Source: Zafaria ginkgonis (GTDB lineage: Bacteria > Actinomycetota > Actinomycetes > Actinomycetales > Micrococcaceae). From it: a DNA stretch of 64,000 nucleotides. Position numbers and translations under genes: made by a program. Below the pieces are notes generated by a model, which saw nothing but the letters and a program-made list of their open reading frames with translations, made no database searches and was not told where the DNA came from. Below, piece by piece: positions 7,901-16,635 of this stretch. How positions within the stretch are numbered: position 1 is the first letter of the stretch; every line of letters starts with the position of its first letter. Where the stretch lies: positions 310,001-374,000 of the forward strand of contig NZ_BAABEO010000009.1 in NCBI RefSeq assembly GCF_039540195.1. Reading direction: 5' to 3'.

Positions 7901-8674
7901 GTGCCACTGAACTCGCTGCCCCCGCCGCTGCGGCGCCTCATCGAGGCCCTCGCCCTGCGAATGGGCCCCTACGCCGCCATGTGGGTGACCCTGATGGCGG
8001 GCGCCGCCGTGGTGCTGACCCTGGCCGCCTTCGCCGGGGAGATCTACGAGGACGTCACCGAAGCCGACGGGGTTTCCGGCTTTGACCTGCCGATCCTCGG
8101 ATTGATGGTGGCCGGGCGCACGCCGTGGCTGGCGGCGGCGGGGACCGCGTTCACCAACCTCGGCGGCCCCGTGGGGTCGACGCTGCTTGCCGTGGTGGCC
8201 CTGGCGGTGCTCTCGCTGGCCTCGCGGTCCTGGCGCCCGACGATCCTTCTCGCCGTGGCCGCGGGCGGCTCGCTGCTCATGACAGTGGCCGGCAAGGACC
8301 TGATCGGGCGGCTTCGTCCGGACACCACGATGGCGGTCCCCCCGTTTGAGACCTCCCCGTCCTTTCCCAGCGGCCACACGCTGAACACCACCACCATCAT
8401 GGCGGTGGTGGCGTACCTGACCTGCCTGCTGGTGCACCGCACGTGGGTCCGCACCGCCGTCATCCTGGCCTGCGGGACGTTTGCGGTGGCGATGGGCCTC
8501 AGCCGCGTGTTCCTTGGGCACCACTGGTTCACGGACGTGCTGGCCGCTTGGGTGCTGGGGCTGGCCTGGGCCGGCATGGTGATCCTGGCCCACCGCGTGT
8601 TCCACATCGTGGGCAAGGTGCGGGCGAAGGCCAGGCTCGAGGCCGGGCGCGGCCGCGGACCGGCGCCGCACTGA
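7901..8674 (+). CDS. PAP2-superfamily phosphatase (membrane)
   Basis: The 257-residue integral membrane protein has about six hydrophobic segments. The three phosphatase motifs of the type 2 phosphatidic acid phosphatase family are present: KDLIGRLRPD (near residue 132), PSFPSGH (near 155) and SRVFLGHHWFTDV (near 200). It probably dephosphorylates a lipid phosphate such as phosphatidate or undecaprenyl diphosphate on the outer face of the membrane; the substrate is not resolvable. The GTG at 7901 has TAGGGT at 7889-7894, exactly 6 nt upstream, suggesting a leaderless transcript. Confidence 0.88.
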   Translation: MPLNSLPPPLRRLIEALALRMGPYAAMWVTLMAGAAVVLTLAAFAGEIYEDVTEADGVSGFDLPILGLMVAGRTPWLAAAGTAFTNLGGPVGSTLLAVVALAVLSLASRSWRPTILLAVAAGGSLLMTVAGKDLIGRLRPDTTMAVPPFETSPSFPSGHTLNTTTIMAVVAYLTCLLVHRTWVRTAVILACGTFAVAMGLSRVFLGHHWFTDVLAAWVLGLAWAGMVILAHRVFHIVGKVRAKARLEAGRGRGPAPH

Positions 8675-8713
8675 CCGGCACGGGCCTGACCCGCGTTTGA
8701 TCCGGGACGGCAA

Positions 8714-8755
8714 AAGGGCCCCGTTTCCTTGGTTTTCCAAGGAAACGGGGCCCTT
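8714..8755. terminator. Bidirectional terminator between the PAP2 gene and tRNA-Ser
   Basis: A perfect 19-bp stem (8714-8732 with 8737-8755) closes a TTTT loop. On the minus strand the stem is followed by TTTT, so it should end the tRNA-Ser transcript. On the plus strand it can end the PAP2 transcript. Confidence 0.8.
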
Positions 8756-8761
8756 CGCCGC

Positions 8762-8852
8762 TGGCGGTGACGGAGGGATTTGAACCCTCGGTACGGGGTT
8801 ACCGTACACAACATTTCGAGTGTTGCACCTTCGGCCGCTCGGACACGTCACC
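8762..8852 (-). tRNA. tRNA-Ser(CGA)
   Basis: The minus strand folds as a class II tRNA. The acceptor GGTGACG pairs with CGTCACC, and a long variable arm (TACGG..CCGTA) is present. The T-arm is GAGGGTTCAAATCCCTC. The anticodon loop CTCGAAA gives anticodon CGA, which reads UCG serine codons. The discriminator is G and the 3' CCA is encoded (8762-8764). Confidence 0.93.
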
Positions 8853-8922
8853 AGACCCGGCCACTCTACCGGAAGTTCCCGCCCGCCCCCAAAACGGGGC
8901 GGTTCAGGTGCAGAATGGGAAC

Positions 8923-9816
8923 ATGGCTGGCGGGCAGGACGGGGCCGGCGGAGACGACTCCCAAAGGACGCCGCGGGGCGGCCAACGCCCGGTGGCCTTC
9001 GTTTTGGGCGGCGGCGGGATCCGCGGCGCCGTGCAGGTGGGCATGCTCGAGGCGCTCTTCGAGGCCGGGATCGCCCCGGACCTGATCGTGGGCACGTCCA
9101 TCGGGGCCATCAACGGCGCCATCGCCGCCAGCGACCCCTCTCCTGCGGTGGTTGCCAAACTCGTCGGGGCCTGGACGTCGCCGGCCGCCCGGGCGGTCTA
9201 CGGGACCTCGTTCGGGCAGCGGCTGCGCACGTTCGCGAGCAGCCGCACCCACGTGAATTCCCCCGAACCGCTGCGCCGCCTCCTGGCGGACGCCCTCGGG
9301 GAGAACGCGACCTTCGAGGGCCTCGCGGTGCCGCTGATGGTGGGGGCGGCCAACATCGAACGGGCGGCCGAACACTGGTTCCATTCGGGGCCGCTCATCG
9401 ACGCCGTGATGGCATCGTCCTCGGTTCCCGGGCTGCTGCCGCCGACCCGGGTCGAGGGGGAGCACTACATCGACGGCGGGATCGTGAACTCGATCCCGAT
9501 CGAGCAGGCCGTGACGGCGGGGGCCCGGACCATCTACGTGCTGCAGGTCGGCCGGGTGGAGCAGCCGTTGAGCGCTCCCACGGGCGCCTTCGAAACGGCG
9601 AAGGTGGCCTTCGAGGTGGCCCGCAGGCACCGCTACGCCCGGGACATGAGGCTGCTGCCCGAAGGCGTGGACGTGCACGTCCTGCCCACCGGCGGCGCCA
9701 TCGAGGGGGACGAGAAGCTCGGTTCCTACCGGCGCATGGGCCCCACGCTGCAGCGCATCGAACAAGCCCATGCGGCGTCCAAGCAGTACCTCGCCTCGTT
9801 CCTCCAACGGCCGTGA
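8923..9816 (+). CDS. Patatin-like phospholipase (RssA/YchK type)
   Basis: The 297-residue protein has the patatin catalytic set: oxyanion-hole GGGGIRG at 29-35, nucleophile Ser59 in GTSIG, and catalytic Asp184 in DGG. It should hydrolyse acyl esters of phospholipids or lysophospholipids. There is no signal peptide, so it is probably cytoplasmic and membrane-associated. The ATG at 8923 is used; a GTG at 8908 is possible. Its stop overlaps the start of the acyltransferase gene by 4 bp (GTGA), so the two are translated together, as expected for an acyl removal/re-addition pair. Confidence 0.88.
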   Translation: MAGGQDGAGGDDSQRTPRGGQRPVAFVLGGGGIRGAVQVGMLEALFEAGIAPDLIVGTSIGAINGAIAASDPSPAVVAKLVGAWTSPAARAVYGTSFGQRLRTFASSRTHVNSPEPLRRLLADALGENATFEGLAVPLMVGAANIERAAEHWFHSGPLIDAVMASSSVPGLLPPTRVEGEHYIDGGIVNSIPIEQAVTAGARTIYVLQVGRVEQPLSAPTGAFETAKVAFEVARRHRYARDMRLLPEGVDVHVLPTGGAIEGDEKLGSYRRMGPTLQRIEQAHAASKQYLASFLQRP

Positions 9817-11012
9817 AGACTCCGCCGCGGTGGGTCCGGCGCCTGCTCCTGGCCCCCGCCGTCGTCGCCCTGGCCGCCGTACTGCTGGCGACGGCGCCCT
9901 TGTGGCTGCTCGCCGCGCTGGGCCTGGCCTCGCTGGTTCCCCGGCACTTCCGCCTGCCCCGCGTCCTGTGGATGTTCATCTTCTACCTGCTCTGGGAATC
10001 CGCGGCCCTGGTGGCCGCGTTCGTCCTGTGGGTGGCTTCCGGCTTCGGCTGGCGGCTGCACACTCCGGCGTTCCAGCGAGCCCACTACGCGCTTGCCGGA
10101 GCGCTCCTGAGGGTCCTGTTCTGGCAGGCCCGGCAGGTCCTGCGGCTGCGGATCAAGATCCCGGGCGACGTCCCGCACACCGGGACCCCCGACACCCAGG
10201 CCCCGGACTCCGATCCAGCGCACAGCGGCGCCGAGGCCAGCCCCCTGGCGCCGGGCCGGCCGCTGATCGTGGCCAGCCGGCATGCCGGTCCGGGGGATTC
10301 GTTCATCCTGGTCCACCTCCTGATCAACCACTACCGGAGGCAGCCCCGGATCGTCCTGCTCGAGGCGCTGCAGTGGGACCCTGCGATCGACGTCCTGCTC
10401 CACCGCCTGCCCAACCGGTTCGTCACCCCGACCCGATGGACCATGGGTGAGCCGGGCCCGAGGCCCGCCTTGGAGGAACCCGGCCGCAGGCCCGCCCCCG
10501 GGGCACCGTTCCGAAGGCCCCTCCTGGGGGAATCGTTCCGCGGGTCCGCCGCGGCGGACCCGCCCCGCCGGACGACCGCGGAGGAGGTCGGGGCCCTGGC
10601 CCGCGGACTGGACGGAAACGGCGTCGTGCTCATCTTCCCCGAGGGCGGCAAATTCACGAAGGAGCGCAAGCTTCGCCGCATCGAACGGCTCCTGCGGGCC
10701 GGGTGGGTGGGGCACGCGCGCCGCGCGGCGGCGCTCTCCAACGTCCTGGCTCCCCAGCCGGGAGGAATGCTTGCGGCCCTGGACGCGGCCCCGGACGCGG
10801 ACGTGGTGTTCATCGGCCACACCGGGTTGGAGGGCATGGCGACCCTCTCCGACGTCTGGCGCGAACTGCCCATGGACAAGCAGATCGTCATCCATGCCTG
10901 GCGCGTGCCCCACGGCGACATTCCGCACGGCGCCGAGGCACGGAACGAATGGCTCTTCAGCTGGTTCGAGCGGATCGACGGATGGATCGAGGCGAACCGG
11001 CCGGTGCAATGA
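9813..11012 (+). CDS. Membrane-associated 1-acylglycerol-phosphate acyltransferase-like protein (PlsC type)
   Basis: The 399-residue protein starts with about two to three N-terminal membrane segments (residues 10-90). An acyltransferase domain follows, with the HX4D catalytic motif HAGPGD (His157, Asp162) and the FPEGG motif near residue 275. It probably transfers an acyl group to a lysophospholipid or glycerol phosphate at the inner membrane. Between these motifs lies a Pro/Arg-rich insertion (about 215-260) rare in plain PlsC enzymes. The GTG start at 9813 overlaps the patatin stop codon, indicating a coupled deacylation/reacylation unit. Confidence 0.8.
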   Translation: MKTPPRWVRRLLLAPAVVALAAVLLATAPLWLLAALGLASLVPRHFRLPRVLWMFIFYLLWESAALVAAFVLWVASGFGWRLHTPAFQRAHYALAGALLRVLFWQARQVLRLRIKIPGDVPHTGTPDTQAPDSDPAHSGAEASPLAPGRPLIVASRHAGPGDSFILVHLLINHYRRQPRIVLLEALQWDPAIDVLLHRLPNRFVTPTRWTMGEPGPRPALEEPGRRPAPGAPFRRPLLGESFRGSAAADPPRRTTAEEVGALARGLDGNGVVLIFPEGGKFTKERKLRRIERLLRAGWVGHARRAAALSNVLAPQPGGMLAALDAAPDADVVFIGHTGLEGMATLSDVWRELPMDKQIVIHAWRVPHGDIPHGAEARNEWLFSWFERIDGWIEANRPVQ

Positions 11013-11050
11013 GGCGGGCGTGAGGCGGGAAGCTGCCCCTGGGACGGCGG

Positions 11051-12463
11051 CTAGGCCTGCGGCCCGACCGGAGGGATGTTGTGGTTCAGCCGGAACACGT
11101 TCTCCGGGTCGTATTCGCGTTTCAGCGCGGAGAGCCGGGCCAGCTTCTCCGGCCCATAGACGGCGAGCGCCTGCCGCCACGGATCGCGGTCGTGCTCCGC
11201 GCCGAGGAAGTTCACGTAGGTGCCTCCGGAGGAGAACGGCTGCATCTCGTGGGCGAAGGCCTTCACGAACGCGGTGAGCCGTTCGTCGTCGGCCCGGTTC
11301 CGCCAGAACCCGTAGATGTTCAGCCAGTAGGCGGCCGAGCGGTCGGGGAAGGCGGTGGCGTCCTCCGGCACCCGGGCCATGGCCCCGCCCATGACATGGA
11401 TGTCGAAGGCGGTGCCGAAGAGTTCGTGCTCGGCCAGCCGCCGGGTCAGCACGTCGACCGCCCCGGCATCGAGGCGGTCGAAGGACGTGTTCTTCCAGTA
11501 CCCGCGCGATCCGTACGGAAAGTACACGTCGACCTGGGACTGCCATTCGGTCCAGGGCACGGGGCCGAGGATCCGCTCCTGCGTGGGCAGCTGCCTGAGC
11601 AGGGACTCGAACCACGCAGCGCCCGCCTCCGCGTCCGTCCCGGCCCACACGGCGCCCAGGATCAGGATCGGCTCATTGCCGAGTCCCCAGTCCGGCGGCG
11701 GGACCAGGCCGGTGAAGATCGGCGAGACCTCCTCCGGCAGGTCCGCGAACACGGTGTCCGCGGCGGCGAGGACCTTCTCCCACTCCGGCCGCCGGTAGAC
11801 CAGGTTCCCGGCGTAGACCTGGCTCGGCAGCGGGTGGGCGTCGAAGGTGAAGGACGTGACGACGCCGAAGTTCCCGCCGCCGCCCTTCAGACCCCAGAGC
11901 AGTTCGGGGTTCTCCGCAGCGCTGGCGCGCACGTGCTCCCCGGAGGCCGTGACGACCTCCGCCGCCACCAGGTTGTCGATGGTCAGCCCGTGGGTGCGGG
12001 TCAGCCAGCCGAAGCCGCCGCCCAGGGTCAGCCCGCCCACGCCCGTGGGGGAGACGACGCCGGCCGGGACCACCAGGTCCTCGGCGATGGTGACGGCGTC
12101 GATCTTTCCAAGGGTCGCGCCGCCGCCGACGCGGACCCGCCGGGTTTCGGCATCGACCTGGACCGAGTCCAGGGCCTTGAGGCTGAGGACGATCCCGTCG
12201 TCCACCGTTCCGTTGCCGGCCACGTTGTGCCCGCCGCCGCGCACGGCCAGCCGCAGTCCGTGCCGCCGGGCGAATTCGATGGTGGGTGCGACGTCGTCCG
12301 CTCCGGCGGCCAGCACCATCAGGCGGGGGGTCTTCTCGATCATGCCGTTCCAGACGGGGCGGGCCTCGTCGAAGCCGGGTTCACCGCGGGCCAGGACCTG
12401 CCCGCGCAGGCGCTGGCTCAGGGACGCGACCTCGCTGCCGCCCAACGGATTGTGACCAGTCAT
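11051..12463 (-). CDS. FAD-binding oxidoreductase (berberine bridge enzyme / PCMH type)
   Basis: This is a 470-residue flavoprotein of the BBE-like family. The N-terminal PCMH FAD domain contains RGGGHNVAGN, whose His is the usual site of covalent FAD attachment, and GLTLGGGFGWLTR. The substrate domain follows. The C-terminal signature YDPENVFRLNHNIPP is intact. These enzymes oxidise sugars, alcohols or aromatic compounds with O2 or another acceptor; the substrate is unknown here. The ATG at 12463, behind GAGGTGG, is preferred to an upstream in-frame start because the homologous N-terminus begins nearby. No partner genes adjoin it. Confidence 0.88.
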   Translation of the reverse strand: MTGHNPLGGSEVASLSQRLRGQVLARGEPGFDEARPVWNGMIEKTPRLMVLAAGADDVAPTIEFARRHGLRLAVRGGGHNVAGNGTVDDGIVLSLKALDSVQVDAETRRVRVGGGATLGKIDAVTIAEDLVVPAGVVSPTGVGGLTLGGGFGWLTRTHGLTIDNLVAAEVVTASGEHVRASAAENPELLWGLKGGGGNFGVVTSFTFDAHPLPSQVYAGNLVYRRPEWEKVLAAADTVFADLPEEVSPIFTGLVPPPDWGLGNEPILILGAVWAGTDAEAGAAWFESLLRQLPTQERILGPVPWTEWQSQVDVYFPYGSRGYWKNTSFDRLDAGAVDVLTRRLAEHELFGTAFDIHVMGGAMARVPEDATAFPDRSAAYWLNIYGFWRNRADDERLTAFVKAFAHEMQPFSSGGTYVNFLGAEHDRDPWRQALAVYGPEKLARLSALKREYDPENVFRLNHNIPPVGPQA

Positions 12464-12599
12464 CGGAACCACCTCGGGGAGCAGGCGTCGGGACCGTGCG
12501 GTCCGGCCATTGCCCATTGTGGGAGCCGGGTGCGGGGGAGTCAACGGCGGCCCGGCACCGAATCCGCCGGACCCCGGGAGGCGGTAAGGGCCGGCGCGG

Positions 12600-13175
12600 C
12601 TAGCGCTTGGCGCGGAAGAAATCCAGCAGCAGCTGCGCGCATTCCTGCTCGCGCACCCCGGAAAAGACCTCGACCCAGTGGTTGAGCCGGGGTTCGCGCA
12701 GGATGTCGAACACGGACCCGGAAGCCCCGGCCTTCTCGTCCCACGCCCCGAACACCACCCGCGGGATCCGCGACAGCACGATCGCCCCCGCGCACATCGC
12801 GCACGGCTCCAGGGTCACCACCAAGGTGCAGTCCTCCAGCCGCCAGCCGTCGTCGTGCTCCGAGCCGCGCAGGGCCGCCGCCGCTGCACGGATGGCCACC
12901 ACTTCCGCATGCGCGGTGGGGTCCCCGATCGCCTCGCGCTCGTTGCGGCCCGCCGCCAGGATCTCCCCGGACGGGCCCACGATCACCGCCCCGATCGGCA
13001 CGTCCTCCGTCAGCAGCGCCAGCCGGGCCTGGGCCAGGGCCAGGCCCATCCACTCCTCGTGGCCGGGCAGGGGCGCGCCGCGCCCGCGCGTGCGGCCGGG
13101 GACGCCATGCGCGGCCGGGACACCATGCGCTGCGGCGTCGTCGTGCAGTGCGGGCTGCGGCGCGGGGTCGTTCAC
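12600..13175 (-). CDS. tadA: tRNA adenosine(34) deaminase TadA
   Basis: TadA converts A34 to inosine in tRNA-Arg(ACG); two copies of that tRNA are encoded in this window at 32930-33153. The 191-residue protein has the deaminase zinc motif HAEV with its catalytic Glu and the PCAMC cysteine pair. The N-terminus carries about 35 extra residues rich in Ala, Pro and His. The GTG at 13175 is supported by TAGGCT 7 nt upstream (13183-13188 on the complement), a leaderless layout; a longer frame to 13241 lacks such support. It is divergent from upp. Confidence 0.9.
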   Translation of the reverse strand: MNDPAPQPALHDDAAAHGVPAAHGVPGRTRGRGAPLPGHEEWMGLALAQARLALLTEDVPIGAVIVGPSGEILAAGRNEREAIGDPTAHAEVVAIRAAAAALRGSEHDDGWRLEDCTLVVTLEPCAMCAGAIVLSRIPRVVFGAWDEKAGASGSVFDILREPRLNHWVEVFSGVREQECAQLLLDFFRAKR

Positions 13176-13279
13176 GGGGTCCAGCCTACGGGGTCCACGC
13201 TGCGGGGCCGGGGTGTCGCTCGCCTCAAAACCCCGGCGCACCGGGAGGGCGCGGGTGTCCCGGCTGGTAGCTTTGACCC

Positions 13280-13918
13280 ATGCGCGTTCAGGTAGTCGAC
13301 CACCCGTTGGTGGCCCACAAGGTCTCCGTTCTCCGCGACAAGAACACCCCGTCGCCCGTCTTCCGCCAACTCACCGACGAACTGGTGACCCTGCTGGCCT
13401 ACGAGGCCACCCGCGAGGTCAAGACCGTGGAGGTGGAGGTCCAGACGCCGGTCGCCACGACCACCGGCACCGCCTTCGCCAAGCCCACCCCGCTGGTGGT
13501 GCCGATCCTGCGCGCCGGCCTGGGAATGCTCGAGGGCATGACCCGCCTGGTCCCGACGGCGGAGGTCGGGTTCCTGGGGATGGCCCGCAATGAGGAAACT
13601 CTGGACATCATCACCTACGCCGAGCGCCTGCCGCAGGACCTCACCGGCCGCCAGGTGTTCGTGCTGGACCCGATGCTCGCCACCGGAGGCACCCTGGTGG
13701 AGGCCATCAAGTTCCTCTTCGACCGCGGCGCCGCCGACGTCACCTGCATCTGCCTGATCGCGGCCCCGGAGGGCATCGCCAAGCTCGAGGCCGCCCACGG
13801 CGGCAACGACAACGTGCACCTGGTGCTGGCCTCCCTGGACGAGAAACTCAACGAGAAGGCGTACATCGTCCCCGGCCTCGGCGACGCCGGCGATCGCCTC
13901 TACGGGGTGGCGCACTAG
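13280..13918 (+). CDS. upp: Uracil phosphoribosyltransferase
   Basis: Upp makes UMP from uracil and PRPP in pyrimidine salvage. The 212-residue length is standard. The PRPP loop VLDPMLATGGT and the C-terminal uracil-binding segment YIVPGLGDAGDRLYG are present. No Shine-Dalgarno sequence precedes the ATG; instead TAGCTT at 13268-13273 lies 6 nt upstream, so the mRNA is probably leaderless. It is divergent from tadA. Confidence 0.96.
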   Translation: MRVQVVDHPLVAHKVSVLRDKNTPSPVFRQLTDELVTLLAYEATREVKTVEVEVQTPVATTTGTAFAKPTPLVVPILRAGLGMLEGMTRLVPTAEVGFLGMARNEETLDIITYAERLPQDLTGRQVFVLDPMLATGGTLVEAIKFLFDRGAADVTCICLIAAPEGIAKLEAAHGGNDNVHLVLASLDEKLNEKAYIVPGLGDAGDRLYGVAH

Positions 13919-13920
13919 AG

Positions 13921-13974
13921 AGCCCCGCCCAGCCTCGGCGGCCCCGTCACGGTGTTGGCCGGGCGTTCGGGGCT
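13921..13974. terminator. Possible terminator between upp and the DUF3237 gene
   Basis: An outer 7-bp stem pairs AGCCCCG (13921-13927) with CGGGGCT (13968-13974) around a long GC-rich interior. It lies immediately after the upp stop codon and in front of the convergent DUF3237 gene. It is weaker than other hairpins in this window. Confidence 0.35.
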
Positions 13975-13986
13975 TCCGCCGCCGCG

Positions 13987-14487
13987 TCAGGTGAGGACGA
14001 AGACCCGGACGAGGACAGCTTGCCTGGCCGGGGCCAAGGGGTGCAGCGTGCCGACGAGTACGCGTCGGTTCAGCCAGTCGTGCGGTCCCTCCGGCGCCAC
14101 CACGTCCACAACCGACCGGGCGTAGCCGCCCTCGGCCACCACGCCGTCGACCGTGACCCTGTTGGTGACGGAGAGGACGGCGCCGTCGTCGGTCCGCAAT
14201 TCATAGACGGCTTCGAGCAGGCGGATGCCGTCCGCCCGCAGAAGCTGCCGGTCAGCGCCGCCGGGCAGGACGACGCCGGTGATGGCCGGGCCCTGGAACC
14301 GGCCGCCGAGGATCGGAACGATCCGCCGGTGGCCCAAAGGCCCGAACCCGAGGTCGTACATCTCTCCGACATCCACCACGGCCTCGAAGGCCAACTCGGC
14401 GGCCGGGGCCACAAGCGGCACACCGGCGGAGAACGCCGCCACATCCAAGGGCGCATGGTTGGCGGTTAGTTCTTGTGGAGGGAGCAT
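13987..14487 (-). CDS. DUF3237 domain-containing protein
   Basis: The 166-residue protein matches the DUF3237 pattern: GPLGHRRIVPILGGRFQGP, then GxxLPGGADRQLLRADG, then a repeated beta-rich half. The family is predicted to form a small beta-barrel and its biochemical function is unknown. A good AAGGAAA site precedes the ATG at 14487. It is divergent from a LysR regulator, the usual arrangement for a regulated target, and lies beside two alpha/beta hydrolases and a peptide-type importer. A role in catabolism of an imported compound is a contextual inference only. Confidence 0.8.
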   Translation of the reverse strand: MLPPQELTANHAPLDVAAFSAGVPLVAPAAELAFEAVVDVGEMYDLGFGPLGHRRIVPILGGRFQGPAITGVVLPGGADRQLLRADGIRLLEAVYELRTDDGAVLSVTNRVTVDGVVAEGGYARSVVDVVAPEGPHDWLNRRVLVGTLHPLAPARQAVLVRVFVLT

Positions 14488-14566
14488 GCTGTTTCCTTAA
14501 CTGGGTCGTGCCGCAAGCGGGCGGGTGGAGGAGGACTGTGGCCGCCTCACCGGGCGGGGCCCTGCA

Positions 14567-14572
14567 TAGAAT
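14567..14572 (+). promoter_or_regulatory. Candidate -10 element of the lysR gene
   Basis: TAGAAT matches TAnnnT and sits 24 nt before the ATG at 14597. The short leader would still hold the GAGGAG Shine-Dalgarno sequence. The 109-bp divergent region is the natural place for a LysR binding site, but I could not assign a clear T-N11-A box. Confidence 0.4.
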
Positions 14573-14596
14573 TGACGGGGAAGAGGAGCAAATCTA

Positions 14597-15493
14597 ATGC
14601 AGATCGCGTGGATGCAGACGTTTGTTGCGGTGGCCGAGGAACTGCACTTCGGCCGTGCCGCGCAGCGTCTGAACGTGGCCCAGCCGGCGGTCAGCCAGCA
14701 GATACAGAACCTCGAGAAGGACTTGGGGTCGCGCCTCTTTGACCGGGACAAGCGCTCGGTCCGCCTCACGGACGCCGGCGAGGCGTTTCTTGAGCCCTGC
14801 CGCAAGGCCTTGATGGCCATCGATGACGCAGCGAGCCGCGCGCGCAACGCCGGCACGGGCGAGTTCGGCCGGCTGCGGGTGGGCCATAACTCCGGCTTCG
14901 GCGTCGACCATTTCATCCGGTTGATGCAGGTCGTCAGCAACGAGTACCCGAACATCCAACTGGAGGTCGACAGCTCCCGGACGAACGCCGAGAACCTCGG
15001 CCTGCTGCAGGAGGGGCGCCTTGACCTTGCCATGGTCGGCGGCCCGATCACCGGTGCGGGCATCGCCTGGCAGCCCTTGGAGGAGACCGCATTCGGCGTT
15101 CTGCTCCCCAAGGATCACGCGTTGGCCGGCCGGACGCAGGTCTCCATGGGGGAGCTCGCCGCGGAGACGTTCGTCCTCATGAAGCCCGCCGCCGGCCGGA
15201 CACTGCGCTACTTCGTCGAGGAATTGTGCGAGGAAGCGGGGTTCGTTCCGCGAAAGGTCATGGAGGTCAAGGACGCACTGTCCCTCCTCACCCTTGTTGC
15301 GTCGGGGCTGGGCGTGGGCTTCAGCCCCTCCCCGGCACGGGGCACCACCCCCGCCACGCTGGTCGTGGTTCCGCTGACGGAGAGCCCTACGGCGCAGGTC
15401 GGCATCGCGTGGCGAGAGGCGGCGGAGACCCCGGCGTTGTCCAACGTGGTCCGGCTGGCCCGGTCGCGCTTCGCCCTCGGCACTGAGGGCTAG
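14597..15493 (+). CDS. LysR-family transcriptional regulator
   Basis: The 298-residue protein has the LysR N-terminal helix-turn-helix (residues 5-60), with the characteristic ELHFGRAAQRLNVAQPAVSQ segment and an adjacent linker helix. An effector-binding domain of periplasmic-binding fold follows, beginning with the GRLRVGHNSGFG segment. It is divergent from the DUF3237 gene, which it probably controls together with itself. The inducer is unknown. It converges on the alpha/beta hydrolase at 15523 with only 29 bp between stop codons. Confidence 0.92.
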   Translation: MQIAWMQTFVAVAEELHFGRAAQRLNVAQPAVSQQIQNLEKDLGSRLFDRDKRSVRLTDAGEAFLEPCRKALMAIDDAASRARNAGTGEFGRLRVGHNSGFGVDHFIRLMQVVSNEYPNIQLEVDSSRTNAENLGLLQEGRLDLAMVGGPITGAGIAWQPLEETAFGVLLPKDHALAGRTQVSMGELAAETFVLMKPAAGRTLRYFVEELCEEAGFVPRKVMEVKDALSLLTLVASGLGVGFSPSPARGTTPATLVVVPLTESPTAQVGIAWREAAETPALSNVVRLARSRFALGTEG

Positions 15494-15522
15494 GACACGA
15501 CCGGACCGCACCGCGCCGTGTC

Positions 15523-16335
15523 TCAGGCGGTCGGTGCCGGGGCCGTCATCTCCCGGAACGACTCCAGGAGCAGGTCCCGCTCCTGGTAGTAGGCGTTGTG
15601 GGCGGCGCCCTCAACAACCACCAACCGGCTGCCCTCGATGAGGCTATGCGCATTCTTCACGGCCGCGAAGATCGCCGGAGACTCCTGGTCCCCGGCAAAG
15701 AACAGCACCGGGCTGGCGATCCCACGCAGTCCGGCCTCGACCTCGGCCATGTCCTCGGGCTTGTCGGAGAAGAAACCTGGCTGGGACTCGGCAATCGCGC
15801 GGGGATGCCGGGCGGCCTCGATGGCCGCTGCGGTCGAGCGGATGCGGATGTACCGGGCGAATTCCAAGGGATTGGCGTCGATCCAGTCCTGCGTGAAGGA
15901 TGCGCCGACGCCCAGCCAAATCCGTTCCTCCGGGTCCAGGGAGCTGGCCACGTCGTTGGTGGGAGCCAACAGCGGCCAGCCCATGCCGCACGCCACCAGT
16001 GCGCGGGCGCGGGTGGGGTTGCGCGAGGCCCAACGCAGCGTCGTCATGCTGCCCATCGACTGGCCAAAGACAATGGGGCGCTCTAGGCCCAGCCGGGAGA
16101 TGAACTCCTCCAGTTCGTCGGCGCGGTCCACCAGTTTTCCGTCCCGCTGCGAGTTGGAGGAGAACCCGTGGTCGTAGCTGTCGTAGGCGAGCACGCGGTT
16201 TGTCGCAGACAGTTCCGCGATGAACGGCTCCCAGCACGCGGCGGTTGAACCGAGCCCGTGCACCAGCACGATGGGTTCGCCGGCTCCGGTGTCCGTGTAG
16301 TGGATGTCGTTTCCCAGCAGGTCAATCCAAGGCAT
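15523..16335 (-). CDS. Alpha/beta-fold hydrolase
   Basis: The 270-residue protein has a complete catalytic triad: nucleophile Ser93 in GQSMGS, acid Asp216 in FFAGDQES, and His246 in GAAHNAYY. The N-terminal HGLGS supplies the oxyanion hole. There is no signal peptide, so it should act in the cytoplasm, probably on an ester or C-C bond in a small molecule. It neighbours LysR and, divergently, a second hydrolase followed by an ABC importer, so its substrate may be the imported compound. The promoter lies in the AT-rich 300-bp region shared with 16636. Confidence 0.85.
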   Translation of the reverse strand: MPWIDLLGNDIHYTDTGAGEPIVLVHGLGSTAACWEPFIAELSATNRVLAYDSYDHGFSSNSQRDGKLVDRADELEEFISRLGLERPIVFGQSMGSMTTLRWASRNPTRARALVACGMGWPLLAPTNDVASSLDPEERIWLGVGASFTQDWIDANPLEFARYIRIRSTAAAIEAARHPRAIAESQPGFFSDKPEDMAEVEAGLRGIASPVLFFAGDQESPAIFAAVKNAHSLIEGSRLVVVEGAAHNAYYQERDLLLESFREMTAPAPTA

Positions 16336-16635
16336 GTTCCGTGCTCCTCTTTGGTTGATTGATTGGTTTCAGCCGCAGCAATAGCAGGCCGCGGTCCGGC
16401 GGCGGCTGTGGGCCGAAAACCCTTCCCCTGAACTGTCGCAACCCGCAGTGATTCCCGTCCAACATTAGAAAATGATGATTTTTATGCTTTTTCCTTATTG
16501 ATCACAGCGCGAGTCATCCGGCCTCAAATCGCATTTGCTTATTACTGCGGTCAATAATTGCTGTTGGACAACGATCAGCCGCATCCACCAGTGTCTAGGG
16601 GAGCAGTATGACCCAGCCCACACCGAGGAGTGACG
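16336..16635. promoter_or_regulatory. Divergent promoter region between the two hydrolase genes
   Basis: This 300-bp gap has no convincing gene. It holds a markedly AT-rich stretch at about 16465-16565, including a run around TTTTTATGCTTTTTCC and the palindrome CAATAATTG. It probably contains promoters for the minus-strand hydrolase and for the plus-strand hydrolase-ABC operon. No operator can be assigned with confidence. Confidence 0.45.

Noticed and set aside
8762..8852. tRNA-Ser(CGA) as an integration site
   Set aside because: No duplicated tRNA 3' end or integrase is present in the neighbourhood.
16630..16635. GTG at 16630 as start of the HSL-type esterase
   Set aside because: It overlaps the GAGGAG ribosome site; the TTG at 16636 has proper 5-nt spacing.
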